DNA of 64,000 bases from Spirometra erinaceieuropaei (lineage: Eukaryota > Platyhelminthes > Cestoda > Diphyllobothriidea > Diphyllobothriidae), in assembly GCA_902702965.1 (NCBI GenBank), contig CACRXP010000629.1:62001-126000 (forward strand), written 5' to 3'. The first letter of the stretch is position 1. Each line of letters opens with the position of its first letter. A program made the translations under genes and the position numbers. Shown in pieces: positions 35,620 through 46,989 of this stretch. The notes beneath the pieces were generated by a model. The model did not search any database. It was not told the origin of the DNA and was given only the letters and a program-made list of their open reading frames with translations.

Positions 35620-37946
35620 GAGACGTCCTGTGCACAGCTCCACTTATAATGACGCCTTTTGTTCAATGCGTGCCCGCCAGTGCCGCCTGCGTGGCTGCAT
35701 CGAACCCGCATGTCACCGTGACCTGAATCGTCCCCGTCGGCCGCGGAGATGACTGACGGCCCCGATTGTCCCGCGCCGTGACTGTCCCCCGCTAAGAAGG
35801 TTCGTAAAGTCAGATAGGGGGAAGGCAAAGTGATGTGGCGGTTTACAGAGCGGTCGGTGGACATCCAGGCTTCTTGCACTTGCCTTGCCGTGTGATCGCC
35901 GCCCCGGCCCACAATCTCAACGGCGTCAAAGTTGAAGATGTGTCCCATTTGCGCGGCATGGGTTGCTACCTCCGACTTTGGGTCCAACCTTCGCACTGCC
36001 AACTTATGCTCGTGCATTCGCGTTTGCAGCCGTCGGCCCGTTTCCCCAACGTAGTTGCAACTTCCGCAGCTGCACTGAAGTCGTTAGACAACGGCCGACA
36101 TCTCCTGCTTAAGGATCGGATGTTTTGGCCGCATCACTTGCCGGCGGATTGTTGAGTCAGGCTTGTGGGCAACACCTATTCCGAGTGGCGCGAGTGATCG
36201 AGCCACAGCTTCGGAGACTTCTTTAACGTACGTAATGCTCCGCCACGAGTTTGACTGACTATGCTCTTCTTTCCGTTTCTTTGACTGCCTCCGGCTCCGT
36301 TCAATGAATGCTCGCGGATAGCCATTTGCTCTGAAGAGTGCTCGGAGGCGCTTTATGTCGTCCAGTTTGGCGGCTGGCATGCTGTAATGAGTTTCCACCC
36401 GTCGGTACAGCGTGCGGACACAGCTTCGTTTGTGTTGTAGTGGGTGGTTGCTGTTGTAGCTGAGCATTTGCAGCGTGTTCGTCGGTCTTCTGTTGACCGA
36501 CGCCGCTAGTTCGCCATATGGTTGGCGGCAGATGAGAACGTCTAAGAATGGTGCTTTGTCCCCTACTTCCTCCTCCATCGTGAACTTTAGATCGGGAATA
36601 ATTGAGTTCAGTACTTCCGCACGATAGTTTATTTTATCCTGATAGATGATTACAAAGGTTTCATCAACGTAGCGTGCCCAAAACTTGGGTTTATACTTCT
36701 CGAATAGTCTTCTCTCGTATTTTTGTAGAACCACTTCGGCAATGAGCCCGGAGATTGGTGAACCCCTTGGAGTGCTCTTGAGCTGCTCGTATGTGGTCCC
36801 TTCGAAGGTAAGGAATGTCTTCAGGCAGTGCCCATGAGTTTAATGAAATCCTGAGCTGTGGGCTGGCCATCGCTTCCGTAATAATTTTGGCGTAGCAGTT
36901 TACTGAGCGTTTCGACCGCAAGGGCCTGTGGTATGGACTTGAAGAGTGAGAAGACGTCAAAAGACACCATCCTTTCATTCGGTTCGGTCATGACTACCCT
37001 TATTTTGTCAAGGAATTGTTCTGCTAAGTGCAACCTTGTTTGTGAGCCTGCAGATAGAAATCTTAGCTTCTGAAATAGCCAGCTTGCAAGCCCGTATGTG
37101 GGTGTGCCTCGGAGTGAGACAATAGGACGGAGGGGAACATCTGGCTTGTTTACTTTTGGGAGACCGTAGAATCTCACCATAGCGGTTTCTGCGGGCTTTG
37201 CCATATACCAGTCCTTGGCGGTGATGACCTTTCCTTTTTTAGTCGGGCAAGAATTCAGTTAACCTTTGCCACTAGGGACTTTAGACTGGCGGCGTCGCTG
37301 ACTTTAGAGGACTCCCGATCGTTGAGGAGCAGGAGGGCTTTGTGCCGGTGGTCTACCTTGTCGAGGATAACGGTTGACCGGCCTTTGTCAGCAGGCAGAA
37401 TAACTATTTCGGTGCCCGCTTTCAGCTCCCTTAGGGCCTTTTTCATCTCTTACCAGGGACTGGGTTTTCCAGTGCGACATGAGAAGTGAGGAGACTTGGT
37501 GTCGAAGGAGGTCCTTTGCCTCGTCTGTGGCGCCGGTTTGACGAAGCACTGATTCGAAAGAAGCAATGAGGGCGACCGGGTCGGCGCCAGTTGTGTTAAA
37601 ACCAGATACACGTTGAAGAACTTTTGTTTGGGTCACAGTAAGTTGTTTTGACGAGAGGTTATGTACTGACGTTGTTTTCGGTTTCCTGGGCTTGGGCGGT
37701 CTGCAGTGCAATGAACTTTACCGATAAACCCGCATCACTGTTATGACGTTTCTTTCGTCCCAATGCTAGTAATGTGTTCTCCAATGTGGCGGCAGTCGAT
37801 TCACCACACCGGTGTGTAACAAGCATCCGGACGTTTTCAGCACTGTGTGCGCATTTATTTGGTCGCACGTGACAATCTTGTATGAGTACCCATGTCATTC
37901 GCCGACTTTGGCGAAACATCGTTTGTTTAGCCAATTCCTTGTTCAC
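35601..37946 (-). pseudogene. PLE RT / GIY-YIG protein (frameshifted, YVDE)
   Basis: Read right to left. An N-terminal part includes HNLSSKQLTVTQTKVLQ and ADPVALIASFESVLRQTGAT (37711-37388). Then EIVILPADKGRSTVILDK (37446-37255) and FYGLPKVNKPDVPLRPIVSL with SFDVFSLFKSIP (37204-36821). A short mis-framed piece containing the GSP motif region (36978-36691) follows, then FWARYVDETF, APFLDVLICRQPYG, YNSNHPLQHK and FRANGYPRAFIER (36734-36084). An in-frame TAA (36086-36084) precedes CSCGSCNYVGETGRRLQTRM and GHIFNFDAVEIVG (to 35601). At least four frame changes occur. The second catalytic aspartate of YVDD is E here. The N-terminal block and the KGRST block belong to the PLE-specific RT extension. 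Confidence 0.85.
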
Positions 37947-38140
37947 TTAGGGCTTTTAGGAGAGGCATTTTGGCATAACATAGTTGGCAAGGCATCTGTG
38001 AAGGAAATGGAGCTGTGCCTAGGTCGAGGCCTGTCGGAGGACAGCTTTTTCCCAACGACGAGCCAGTTGAAGCGCTTCGCGCCCGTAATTCACATCAATA
38101 GTAGTGAAAATGCGATTCACAGTTGGCATATCAAAAGATC

Positions 38141-38206
38141 AAGGGGTGTTCACCGGAAGATGCTTATTTGAGGTCCGACGTTTCGAGTAGTTTATGGCTC
38201 TACCCA
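38141..38206 (-). repeat. Pseudo-LTR, 5' copy
   Basis: Matches 35542-35607 with the offset 2599. It retains GAAACGTC and a fully paired helix II (GGGTAG/CTACTC), but the repeat ends just before the CUGANGA strand, so this copy holds only part of the hammerhead motif. Confidence 0.7.
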
Positions 38207-38617
38207 TTTGTGTTTAGGAGCGCAGTGTATCTGAACCAAAAATAATGGCGGATGCGCCACAATTTGAAAAAATACGCAGGGCAATTAACATTGACAGCTG
38301 CTCACACAGTCGGTATTGTCTTTAGATCAGGAATAGCTCTTGCATAAAGAGATGATACCTTTCTGATTCGCATTCTTGCAGGATTTTAAATTTCTACTTG
38401 CCATCTATAAACTGACTTGACTTGTGATGTGTCTTAAATAGGCATAATTCCGTGCTCCTGAAATGGCTGGGATTTGCACTGAGAGCATGTAGATAATTAC
38501 CTTATGTAGAACATTGAACCTTTAGTAATATAGGCTTAGTTCAAGTATAAACGAATGCGCGAGTCCCAAGTTCTCGTTAAAAGTAAAATAAGCGATAATT
38601 GGAACAATACATTTACC
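38207..38617. other. No recognisable gene
   Basis: AT-rich spacer between the PLE and a solo hammerhead-like motif. Confidence 0.4.
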
Positions 38618-38661
38618 AGCCTAAGCTTTCGGTCTCGATCCGGAGGTCATCATCAGAGACT
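38618..38661 (-). ncRNA. Solo hammerhead-ribozyme-like motif
   Basis: On the minus strand: AGTCT (38661-38657), CTGATGA (38656-38650), a helix II region GACCTCCGGATCGAGACC, GAAA (38630-38627), GCTT (38626-38623), AGGCT (38622-38618), closing helix I over 5 bp with one G-U. Helix III is the palindrome AGCU, and the cleavage triplet would be CUU rather than GUC. A second CGAAACGTC box lies on the plus strand at about 38669-38677. No PLE coding sequence adjoins it, so it may be a solo tail or pseudo-LTR of another PLE lineage. Confidence 0.55.
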
Positions 38662-38924
38662 GTTAGAACGAAACGTCAAATGAGCGGTTTTTTTTAGTAA
38701 AACAAAGAGAGGGAGTTGGGGACGGAGGAGTTGGTATTCACGGTGGCGTGACGGCATGCACTCTTTGCTCGGAATTGCGTCACGCCTTCCAGCCACTAGG
38801 ACGGAGTGCGAGATACCGGGGGTAAATAAACGTGACTGACCGGTTAGACTACTTCTGAAGAGTGATGACTCAGACTACATGCCGGACTGGGTCTGACCCT
38901 TCTGGGTCCTAAAGATTTTCTGCG

Positions 38925-39310
38925 TCTGCTATGCCACGATTCAGCGAACCGCGGCTGTCGCACGTTGGTGTGCGCCGGCAGTTGCCTGTCACCTGGTTCC
39001 CTGCTGGTGAATGCGCTTCCGTCCACGCTAGGTGCTCAACACAAGCACATGTTTTGCCACTGACTTGTACCATCCATCTCCCACTGACGCATTTTTTTGT
39101 TATTGGACAAAATCCTGCTTACGTGTTTTTTGTGGATCAGGGTGTGGTGGTACGCCTAGGTGCGGGTTCGGCCGCGCCAACCACCTGCGTCCTCTCTCTC
39201 ATTCGATCTTCTTTACTATATCTTGGCACCAGACTCAGATGTAGGCGGAGAAAATGCCCTAGATGCTGCGCAAGTGCAGCCCTATTATAAGGTAGTTCAC
39301 CAGCAAGTTA
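38925..39310 (+). repeat. GC-rich repeat R, isolated copy
   Basis: Colinear with units of the cluster at 60.8-63.3 kb. Shared words are AAAATCCTG, GGTGTGGTGGTACGCCTAGG, CCACCTGCGTCCTC, GATCTTCTTTACTAT, TTGGCACCAGACTCAG, TAGATGCTGCGCAAGT and CTATTATAA. The overlapping ORFs here are by-products of GC-rich sequence and are not kept between copies. Confidence 0.7.
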
Positions 39311-40604
39311 CTGTTCCTAGTGTGATCTTGCTGTGGAGATCACGATGCATTTTCGGTAACAACAGCTCAACTGTCGAGTAGAGATCTGCGACAGTGGGTC
39401 GCCTTTTCAGACTCACCCATTAGTGCTTCATTGTTCGCATTATAAGTCTTCGCCCGGTCTGTCCTGTATAATGACGAGAACATTCACGAGAACATTTCAG
39501 TGTTGCGTCCAGATATTGTCGTATAATTTAGCGTGTCAGAGTAAGGTGGCAGTTTATCTGTTGAGATATTTGTTTAACATATGTTTATGTTGAAATGTTT
39601 CCGAAATTAAGTCAAATTGGAAAAGCTCGCAAAAGAACATACTTACAGTTGAAAACTGATGAAGTAATGTTGGCTGCGGGGTCTTGGCATACGGGTCGAA
39701 CTAGTTGCAATCTTTTGCAACGAGGGTATTTTTCGCGAGGAAGTCGAGATTCGAGAAGCCGTTTGAAAAGTTATCCAAATTTTCCCATTGTCAAAGTTAA
39801 TAAGAAGACACTATGACATGCTGGGCAGTGGACGGTTTAATTGGATCTCAGCTGAAGCCTTTTAAACATAAAAGGGCCTCTCGAAAGGGACGGTATCCCG
39901 ACTTCCGCTAATTACCGATTTACATATTCGTAGTTCTTGCAGAAATACAAATAGAAGGCCAACATTTTTGCTAGATGAATAGGCGTATTGTACGGTGTTT
40001 GCATTTTATAACTCGAGCCAGATTAAATAAATACACTGAGACGATACTGCTGAGCACATAAAACGCAAAAACGCAAGTCCTTTATGGTTGACAAACAGAA
40101 GCGCGACAGAGAAATGTGGGAGTTCATATGTTGGGATAATAGGTTAGCTTGGGGCTTTGTTAAAGTCATTTCGGAACTCTACGCAAATTTAAACCATTCG
40201 TGACAGAACGTACCCGACAGTGGAAATTGAACACACAGTGAAGTTGCCGGCCGTCGGGGTCCTTCATAGCTGACATCTTGAATTGAATGAAGTACCTGGG
40301 AATTATGTTTCACATTGATTCCTATTACAAGCATACCTTAACAATCTGTTCAAAACAAAAAGAACATTGGGATTCGAATTAAAAATTGACAAGATAGAGC
40401 ATGTACTGTACGTTTGGCGGATGTTGAAATGGCCAATCCATGCGCGGTGGATTAACGTACGAAAAAAATCTGTCATCAATCATATGCGTATTTAAGGCTA
40501 GAATGCAGTATAGATGTTGTATTGCAATATAGATAGGTTTGTAATATAATCGGAAATTATGATTCCGCCACGCCACTGTGGCATTTATGAACGAGGTTTT
40601 ATCG
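39311..40604. other. No recognisable gene
   Basis: AT-rich DNA. Short ORFs only. Confidence 0.5.
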
Positions 40605-40690
40605 GGTTATTATGGAAGCTACACGCAGTAAGTATGACTGCTTAAGCAGCATGCATTTTCGGCCAAATTTTCGTACCGTAAAAATATGTG
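40605..40690 (+). repeat. Foldback element, small fragment
   Basis: Contains AGTATGACTGCTTAAGCAGC and CATGCATTTTCGGCC, matching the mid-arm of the foldback family (AAAATGACTACATATGTAGC then ATGCAATATTCGC). Both arms are otherwise missing. Confidence 0.45.
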
Positions 40691-40724
40691 TGAACAAATA
40701 TACATATACATCAGATGATGATTG

Positions 40725-40926
40725 TGATACCAAAAACGACAAGGGAGACCGGAATGGAGATTTCTGGCTTATTAACCATCATCTGCCAGTCATACCCAAC
40801 CCCAAGTTTGGATCACTTGAGATTCGAACCCGGGATCTTTGGTCATGGAGTTGAACGGTCTACCATTGAGCCACGGGCCCGTTGTCCTGTCGGTTGTGAT
40901 CGGGAATATTAATTATGATAGTGGGC
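40725..40926 (-). repeat. tRNA-derived SINE-like repeat, array unit a
   Basis: On the minus strand a 72 bp tRNA-like head (40881-40810) has CGTGGCTCAATGGTAGACC as A box region and GGGTTCGAATC as B box. Body words follow: TTGGGGTTGGGTATGACTGG, AATAAGCCAGAAATC and CCGGTCTCCCTTGTC. The acceptor and T stems do not pair, so it is tRNA-derived, not a tRNA gene. It runs into the assembly gap. Confidence 0.75.
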
Positions 40927-41530
40927 NNNNNNNNNNNNNNNNNNNNNNNNNNNNNNNNNNNNNNNNNNNNNNNNNNNNNNNNNNNNNNNNNNNNNNNNNN
41001 NNNNNNNNNNNNNNNNNNNNNNNNNNNNNNNNNNNNNNNNNNNNNNNNNNNNNNNNNNNNNNNNNNNNNNNNNNNNNNNNNNNNNNNNNNNNNNNNNNNN
41101 NNNNNNNNNNNNNNNNNNNNNNNNNNNNNNNNNNNNNNNNNNNNNNNNNNNNNNNNNNNNNNNNNNNNNNNNNNNNNNNNNNNNNNNNNNNNNNNNNNNN
41201 NNNNNNNNNNNNNNNNNNNNNNNNNNNNNNNNNNNNNNNNNNNNNNNNNNNNNNNNNNNNNNNNNNNNNNNNNNNNNNNNNNNNNNNNNNNNNNNNNNNN
41301 NNNNNNNNNNNNNNNNNNNNNNNNNNNNNNNNNNNNNNNNNNNNNNNNNNNNNNNNNNNNNNNNNNNNNNNNNNNNNNNNNNNNNNNNNNNNNNNNNNNN
41401 NNNNNNNNNNNNNNNNNNNNNNNNNNNNNNNNNNNNNNNNNNNNNNNNNNNNNNNNNNNNNNNNNNNNNNNNNNNNNNNNNNNNNNNNNNNNNNNNNNNN
41501 NNNNNNNNNNNNNNNNNNNNNNNNNNNNNN
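40927..41530. other. Assembly gap (604 N)
   Basis: Unknown bases. Near-identical repeat units lie on both sides, so the gap probably holds more units of the same array that could not be assembled. With a 308 bp period about two units would fit, though the true size may differ. Confidence 0.95.
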
Positions 41531-41965
41531 TGGCCATTTCTGGTTTATTAGCCGTCATCAGCCAGTCATACCCAACCCCAAGTGTGGATCACTTGAGATT
41601 CGAACCCGGGATCTTTGGTCATGGAGTTGAACGCTCTACCATTGAGCCACGGGCCCGTTGTCCTGTCGGTTGGGATCGGGAATATCAATTATGACAGTAG
41701 GCGCTCGCTGATCAGGTTACGGGACATGCGCGTTCCGTTGTGCCTTGGGGCTCATACTAGGACCCTCGCAGGCATTCGCACAGCGACTAGTAGCAGACAT
41801 AGATGAGATAGAGCCGACAAAGACAAGGGAGACCGGAATGGCCATTTCTGGCTTATCAGACGTCATCAGCCAGTCATACCCAACCCCAAGTGTGGAGCTC
41901 TTGCGATTGGAAACACTGACCTTTGATCATGGAGTTTGGGTATCCACTATTGAACCGCGGGACCG
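41531..41965 (-). repeat. tRNA-derived repeat, array units b and c
   Basis: Unit b has a tRNA-like head at 41657-41586, with the D-stem restored (GCTC...GAGC) and GGTTCGAATC B box. Unit c has a more decayed head at about 41965-41893 and a tail down to 41658. Head-to-head distance is 308 bp. Between heads the tail contains GTCGCTGTGCGAATGCCTGC, GAGCCCCAAGGCACAAC and a linker ATTCCCGATCCCAACCGACA leading into the next head, so units are joined head-to-tail. Confidence 0.75.
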
Positions 41966-42172
41966 TTCCCTTATAGGTTGTGATCGGGAATATATATAAT
42001 GACCTATGAGCACTCATCGATTAGATTACGAAGCACTCTCCTCGGTTCGTTATGCCTTGGGGCTCATAGTAGAACCCTTGAAGACATTCACACAGCGACT
42101 AGTAATAAAAGTAAATAATATGATGGTGGTGATGATTCCGATAAAGACAAGAAAGACCAGAATGGTTGAGAT
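41966..42172 (-). repeat. tRNA-derived repeat, truncated unit d
   Basis: Tail and part of the body of a fourth minus-strand unit (TCACAACCTATAAGGGAA linker, GAGCCCCAAGGCATAACGAA, GTCGCTGTGTGAATGTCTTC). It has no head because it meets an inverted unit at about 42172. Confidence 0.65.
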
Positions 42173-42175
42173 GAC

Positions 42176-42455
42176 AGCGGGTCCATAACTCAATGGTAGA
42201 GTGTAAAAATACATGACCAAATACGCCGAATCTCAAGTTACCCACATTTGGGTTTGGGTATGGCTGACTGATGACGTTTAATAAGCCAGAAATGGTCATT
42301 CCGGTCTCCCTTGTCTTTATTGGCGTCCTCTTATCTACATCTACTACCAGTCACTGTGCGAAAGCCTGCGATGGTCTTAGTATGACCCGCAGGGCATAAC
42401 AAAATGTGGAGCATAGGTCATAACCTGATCGGTAATTGCACATCTATCATAATAT
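42176..42455 (+). repeat. tRNA-derived repeat, inverted unit e
   Basis: The same repeat in plus orientation: head GCGGGTCCATAACTCAATGG at 42176, a weak B box CGAATCTCAAG, body TTGGGTATGGCTGACTGATG, AATAAGCCAGAAATGGTCAT, CCGGTCTCCCTTGTCTTT, then tail CAGTCACTGTGCGAAAGCCT and CGCAGGGCATAAC. With unit d it forms an inverted junction. Confidence 0.7.
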
Positions 42456-42502
42456 ATTTATATATATATGATATATATATGTTATATGTTATATGTTATA
42501 TG
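42449..42502. repeat. AT-rich microsatellite
   Basis: TA dinucleotide runs followed by three GTTATAT units, directly after the end of unit e. It may be the tail of that insertion. Confidence 0.8.
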
Positions 42503-45500
42503 GAAACTTGCGCCCGACCTGCAACAATTTAGGTTTTCCGCATATATTATACACAACAAGACAATAATTAAGGCTGAAAGACTTTTGGATACCAACATAT
42601 GCTGACTATAATACTTGAGATAGACGCGCTTTGCTGACACATTGATTCAAGAAACTATGCGTATATTAATGTGTTCTGTAACATACATTCATTTTTTTGG
42701 GTATCGAGATTATGTCCATCAACCATTACCTAGAAATACAGTTGCCAACGTATCTGACGAATCCTTAATTGGGTCATAAAGAAGCCCGTGATAACCGCTA
42801 AATTTGCACTAATTTTGCGAATTTGGAATCAGTATAAAATGACAACAATTTTAAATGCGTTTAATTCATAATATGACAAATTGAAAAAGGTTACAGCCGT
42901 TAGATGTTCCGTGACTGAGCTTGCGACAGCGAGTGTCTTTCCTTGATATAGAATAACTGATACATCCACTTGAACATTCCTTACCGAATTCTTTTTTGCT
43001 AAACCTTTTTTTTAAAGAAGTCTCTGCGATAAACTGCTGATATTCGTGCAGCCAAAACTATGTCGTCTATCGGATATTCTCTGTCTGCTGCACTGGTGCA
43101 CTTCACACGTCATTTAAGCCTGAAACTCGCTCCAAAAAGCTCATCTTTTGCAACTGCATATAGAGCACACTCTTTACCAAGCCATTTGACTTCAGCCACT
43201 CTAAGCAAGATTTTTCTTAAACACTTGCCGTCGCCCGTTTTAATTTGCAGCAAATCGTTAACTCCTTATCTAAAATAAGATAAATATAGGCAACGTAGAC
43301 CTGCGATGACGTATGTTATCTCTCCATTAGTGCAGCCGATACGCACATGCGATATGCATTATAAATTGGATAAAAAATCGCATCAAATGTAGAGAGAGAA
43401 AGAGAGGAAGTCGCTTTCTTTTGAAATTACAAATTGAAAATTTCCAGTCAAAAATTGGTTCTGTTTACTATGGGCAGTAAAAAAGTAAAAAGATCATTCC
43501 AGAATCAAAAAGTTTAACACAAAAGGAATGATTATTATGAGTTCGATTCAAGTGTTAGCTTCTGTATTTCTATCTCTTTACACGTAAAATAGCGTACCAG
43601 GAATGGCAACACAGAAGCTTGAAAAGCCGGTATGTGACAAGACATAAGTCGGAAGCTGAGGCGTATCCGGGCGGGATGACTCCGCAGAAATAAGATCAGA
43701 ATGAAAGGGTGGGCAAATTCATCTATAATCTGACCAGAAAATTGCTTGACCCTATTAAAATGCCGATGAAAGATAATGTCGACTTAAAACGCAGAAGTCC
43801 GTCACCTCACCGATTATAACAGCCTAGATTGGTTCTTCTATAATTTTAAACATTTTCGGCAAGATTTGGTCTTGCGGTCCTACTTTAGTGATACCACATG
43901 CTTAGCTTATTGAAAGCATTTCAGTAGATGTGAGTACGTTGATATTACAACTTTCAGGTATTTGCATCTTCCACATAATTTTAATCCACCGAGTGACTGT
44001 GTCACGGAGGGGTCGCGCATATACGTCAGCCACGGTCACATCAGGCATTAGCTCACATGCACATCCCGGTGCATGCCTCGAGCCCTGCTTGTAAACTTTT
44101 TTATTATCTTTATCCACCCTGTGACCAGTTGTACTTGTTTAGGCAATTGTTCAGACGCTGTGCAACTCCGTCGGTTCCACTACAGTGGCCATGCCGCGGG
44201 AATTACAAAGCTTTGCAGAAACCATTACTACGCTGTTTCCACAGGGGCCTTCCAGTTGTGATTACACTCCCAGTATTCTCTTAAGCCTGCGAATGACTGT
44301 GTCGGTGGGAGAGTGTGTACACACCACCTTCGCTCGCTTTCCTGCGCGTGCTTTGAGCTCTGCTAGCGCTCTTTTTCCCCTTCCAACTCGGCTAATGACT
44401 ACGTTACGCATGTTAACGAACACTGTTTTAATACGCTTACTATATTATCTTACCCATGTGACGTTGAAAAAGCAAACCTCGTCAACTACTCGGTAGATCA
44501 ATTATTTAAAACAGAAAGTAAAAGCTGGTATACTTGCGCATATCACTTAACCGCGCAAACATTGTAAGAAATGTATGCAATATGAAATAGTAATGAAAAG
44601 AAAGTACAAATATCAAGAAGTACAATGGCTTCCTTTAATTTAAAATCTAACGCTGCCAGCAGAACAATTTAAAATCATCCCCAAAAGAAGGTTTTTCTTA
44701 TAAGTAAAGTAGATAAATACCAGCCTGAGACAAAAATTTGTCTCTAACAAAGAAAATGCTATTTTAAATGCTTATCAGCAGTTGGCGGTAAGCCAATACT
44801 GCTACAGCTTCGCAATCAAATCCATTCAGATAATTACTTATTCTTCATTATTTAGGAAATTGTATTTTTAGAGCTAAGGACAATTTCGCTATCTTTTCAG
44901 AGTAAATTTATCTTATATATAAATGATTCAAAAATGCTTATTTTCAAGTAAAGAAATTTCTCTGCAACGTTCTGGGCAAAACCGCTTGAAAGCATACGAA
45001 ACGTATATCGCTAACTGCCAAGTTGTCAGAAATAAAAACCAATTTTACAAAAAGAAGAAATCGAATGCGGAGGACAGGCCAGATAGCGGCGCCGTAATAA
45101 TCGTGAATGATTTTGTCCGCTTGGTTGGGCAGAGGCAAGCTCTAATTAAATCTCCGAGGAACGCTAAATGATGAGCTCCGCACTGAAACATTTTCGAAGG
45201 ATGGTAACAAAATTCCTCAAATACAATGCGGAACTCTATCTTAAAATATTAGTTAAACAGGATGCGTTTTCGATACTTCACCATCAGGTCATCCAAGCGA
45301 TGATACAATTTTGGGCATTGACGGTGCTAGGTCTAATCAGATTTGACTATACCCTCGGAAGTAAGGGTCCCTAGTGAGAAGTATTTACAAGGCGACAACT
45401 TAAACGAAGGGGTACATTATTCTATGTCATCTGCACTCCACCGGTCGACTAATGAGCTCTTTACCGCAGCAGCTTTAAGATGTGCAGTAGATTCTCCTAG

Positions 45501-45779
45501 GCAGAGAGGACCGTTTCTAATTGTTTTATTGTTGCTGCTTTCTGTACCCTCTAGGGCACACGTATGTAGACATTTATAGTAGAAAACACAGAAAAGCTTC
45601 TTCTAACTTGAGTTTTTGATGCCGTTTGTGCATATGCCGACTATTACGATCAGACTAACCGCGCCGAATGGGAGCGCATGCTGAGGGAGGATTGATCTAA
45701 GGGTAAGTGGTCTAACTAGGAACAATGCTGGCACTTTTAATTGACACGAGGATCCCAAAATTAAATGGGTTGGATTCTG
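42503..45779. other. No recognisable gene
   Basis: AT-rich DNA with one GC-richer patch at 43980-44420. ORFs up to 103 codons, none recognised. Confidence 0.5.
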
Positions 45780-46100
45780 CCAACAAACCTTGTTCACTTT
45801 TGGTGGAGAAACCTATCAATGAATCAACGAAACTCTAACATGTTCACCGGTCTGCAGTTTAGGGACAGAACTGATCCTATAGGAGTTAGAAAATTTTGCC
45901 TTCATCCACCATGAGCTGGTAATTTGGCAGCGTTATATTGACGACACTTTTCTTTTCGAAAAAGAGAGGCATGCTACAACATTTCCACATCCTGTTCAAG
46001 GGGCACAATTTAAGTAGGTTTTTGAAAATAATAGTGTCTAATTTGGACTTCCCCTAAACAAGCCTATCAAGACAACAGATTATTCAATTATATATTTTTG
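45780..46100 (+). pseudogene. PLE RT palm fragment
   Basis: A short decayed reading frame contains HHELVIWQRYIDDTFLFEKE, where RYIDDTF (about 45931-45951) is the catalytic YxDD block in the PLE arrangement (aromatic-x-R-Y-x-D-D-T-F). A degraded FGGETYQ segment lies about 50 codons before it, where PLE RTs have their Y-Q-x-x-G-x-x-MGSP motif, though the MGSP itself is lost. Afterwards come VFENNSV and GLPLN, each with stops nearby. The catalytic aspartates are intact but flanking stops (TGA, TAG, TAA) destroy the frame. Confidence 0.65.
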
Positions 46101-46989
46101 ACTGAATGGTTTCCCTTGTTGTAAGTAAAGGTATAATGGCGTAAGATACCTGTTAGTCAGAACAACCAAGAAGGCGAATATTTGAAGATGTTAATAATTA
46201 TTATGCCATTTAATTATCTGTCAGGGCTAGGAGTGAAACACAAATGCCCACACTGTCAACTCAACTAATATACGTCACGTTGTCATGCAAGACTTCTCAG
46301 ACTTGTAGTTCGTTATCTCAAGTCTCCTAATTTGAATCTTTTTTTAAAATTGAATTTGCTTGCTAAGTCACCATTGACCTAGACTCCTCCAACGGGAATG
46401 CGAAAATTTTTAATTATGAATTGGGGAAAGGATTTGAATAAATCATATACGACGTTCAATATTTCTGCAAAAACTCATAATCAAAATGCGACCTTAGTTA
46501 AAAAAGCATAGCATAAAACGATTTTTAAATTTTTTATAAATGAACTCATTGGAAGTGCGAGTAGATACTGCAGTTGATGAATCTAATGGGTATTCTGAAA
46601 AGTTTTTGGTCAGTACACATGCACTTTTGAAAACTTACCTATATGTATATGACGGGGATTGGGTTGGACAGATCAAGTAAACGTTGCCCCGACGCACGAT
46701 TCTGTTAAATCAACAGAAAAAGTAATAGCGACGAAAGTACTAGAAGACTTATTACTAAGATACACTTGAAATGCGCAGTTCCTTTTTCAAAACCAAACAC
46801 CTAAGCTGCGGGCTGGCCCCTTGCTTCTTCTCCAGCAAACATCATCATGGACAGACTTTGGAATATTCGATTGAACAAACACACGCCAGGACGCTAAGAC
46901 AGTATAGAGGCCACAATAAGTACTTCTTCCCAAATGCCATCGTAAATGCTGCAAGTCAGAAACATACGTCGATCAAGCTCATAAGTTTA

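Larger units (their letters stand above)
35542..38206 (-). mobile_element. Penelope-like retroelement, lineage A copy 3 (near full length)
   Basis: A 2.66 kb element in minus orientation bounded by a direct repeat of about 65 bp (35542-35607 and 38141-38206, offset 2599). This is the pseudo-LTR arrangement known for PLEs. Between them, reading leftward, come an N-terminal region, RT, connector, GIY-YIG endonuclease and tail. The outer ends of the direct repeats share GGTCCGACG-TTCCAATAG/GAGTAGTTTAT and TCTACCCAT. It is the most complete mobile element in the window, but frameshifts and a stop disable it. Confidence 0.85.

Noticed and set aside
40810..40881. Functional tRNA gene (72 bp, with A and B boxes)
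   Set aside because: Acceptor and T stems do not pair and the anticodon arm is not formed; repeated at 41586-41657 within a larger repeat unit, so tRNA-derived only.
40839..41694. ORFs of 230-263 codons across the N gap
   Set aside because: Almost all residues are unknown because they are read through the gap; the ends are the tRNA-derived repeat.
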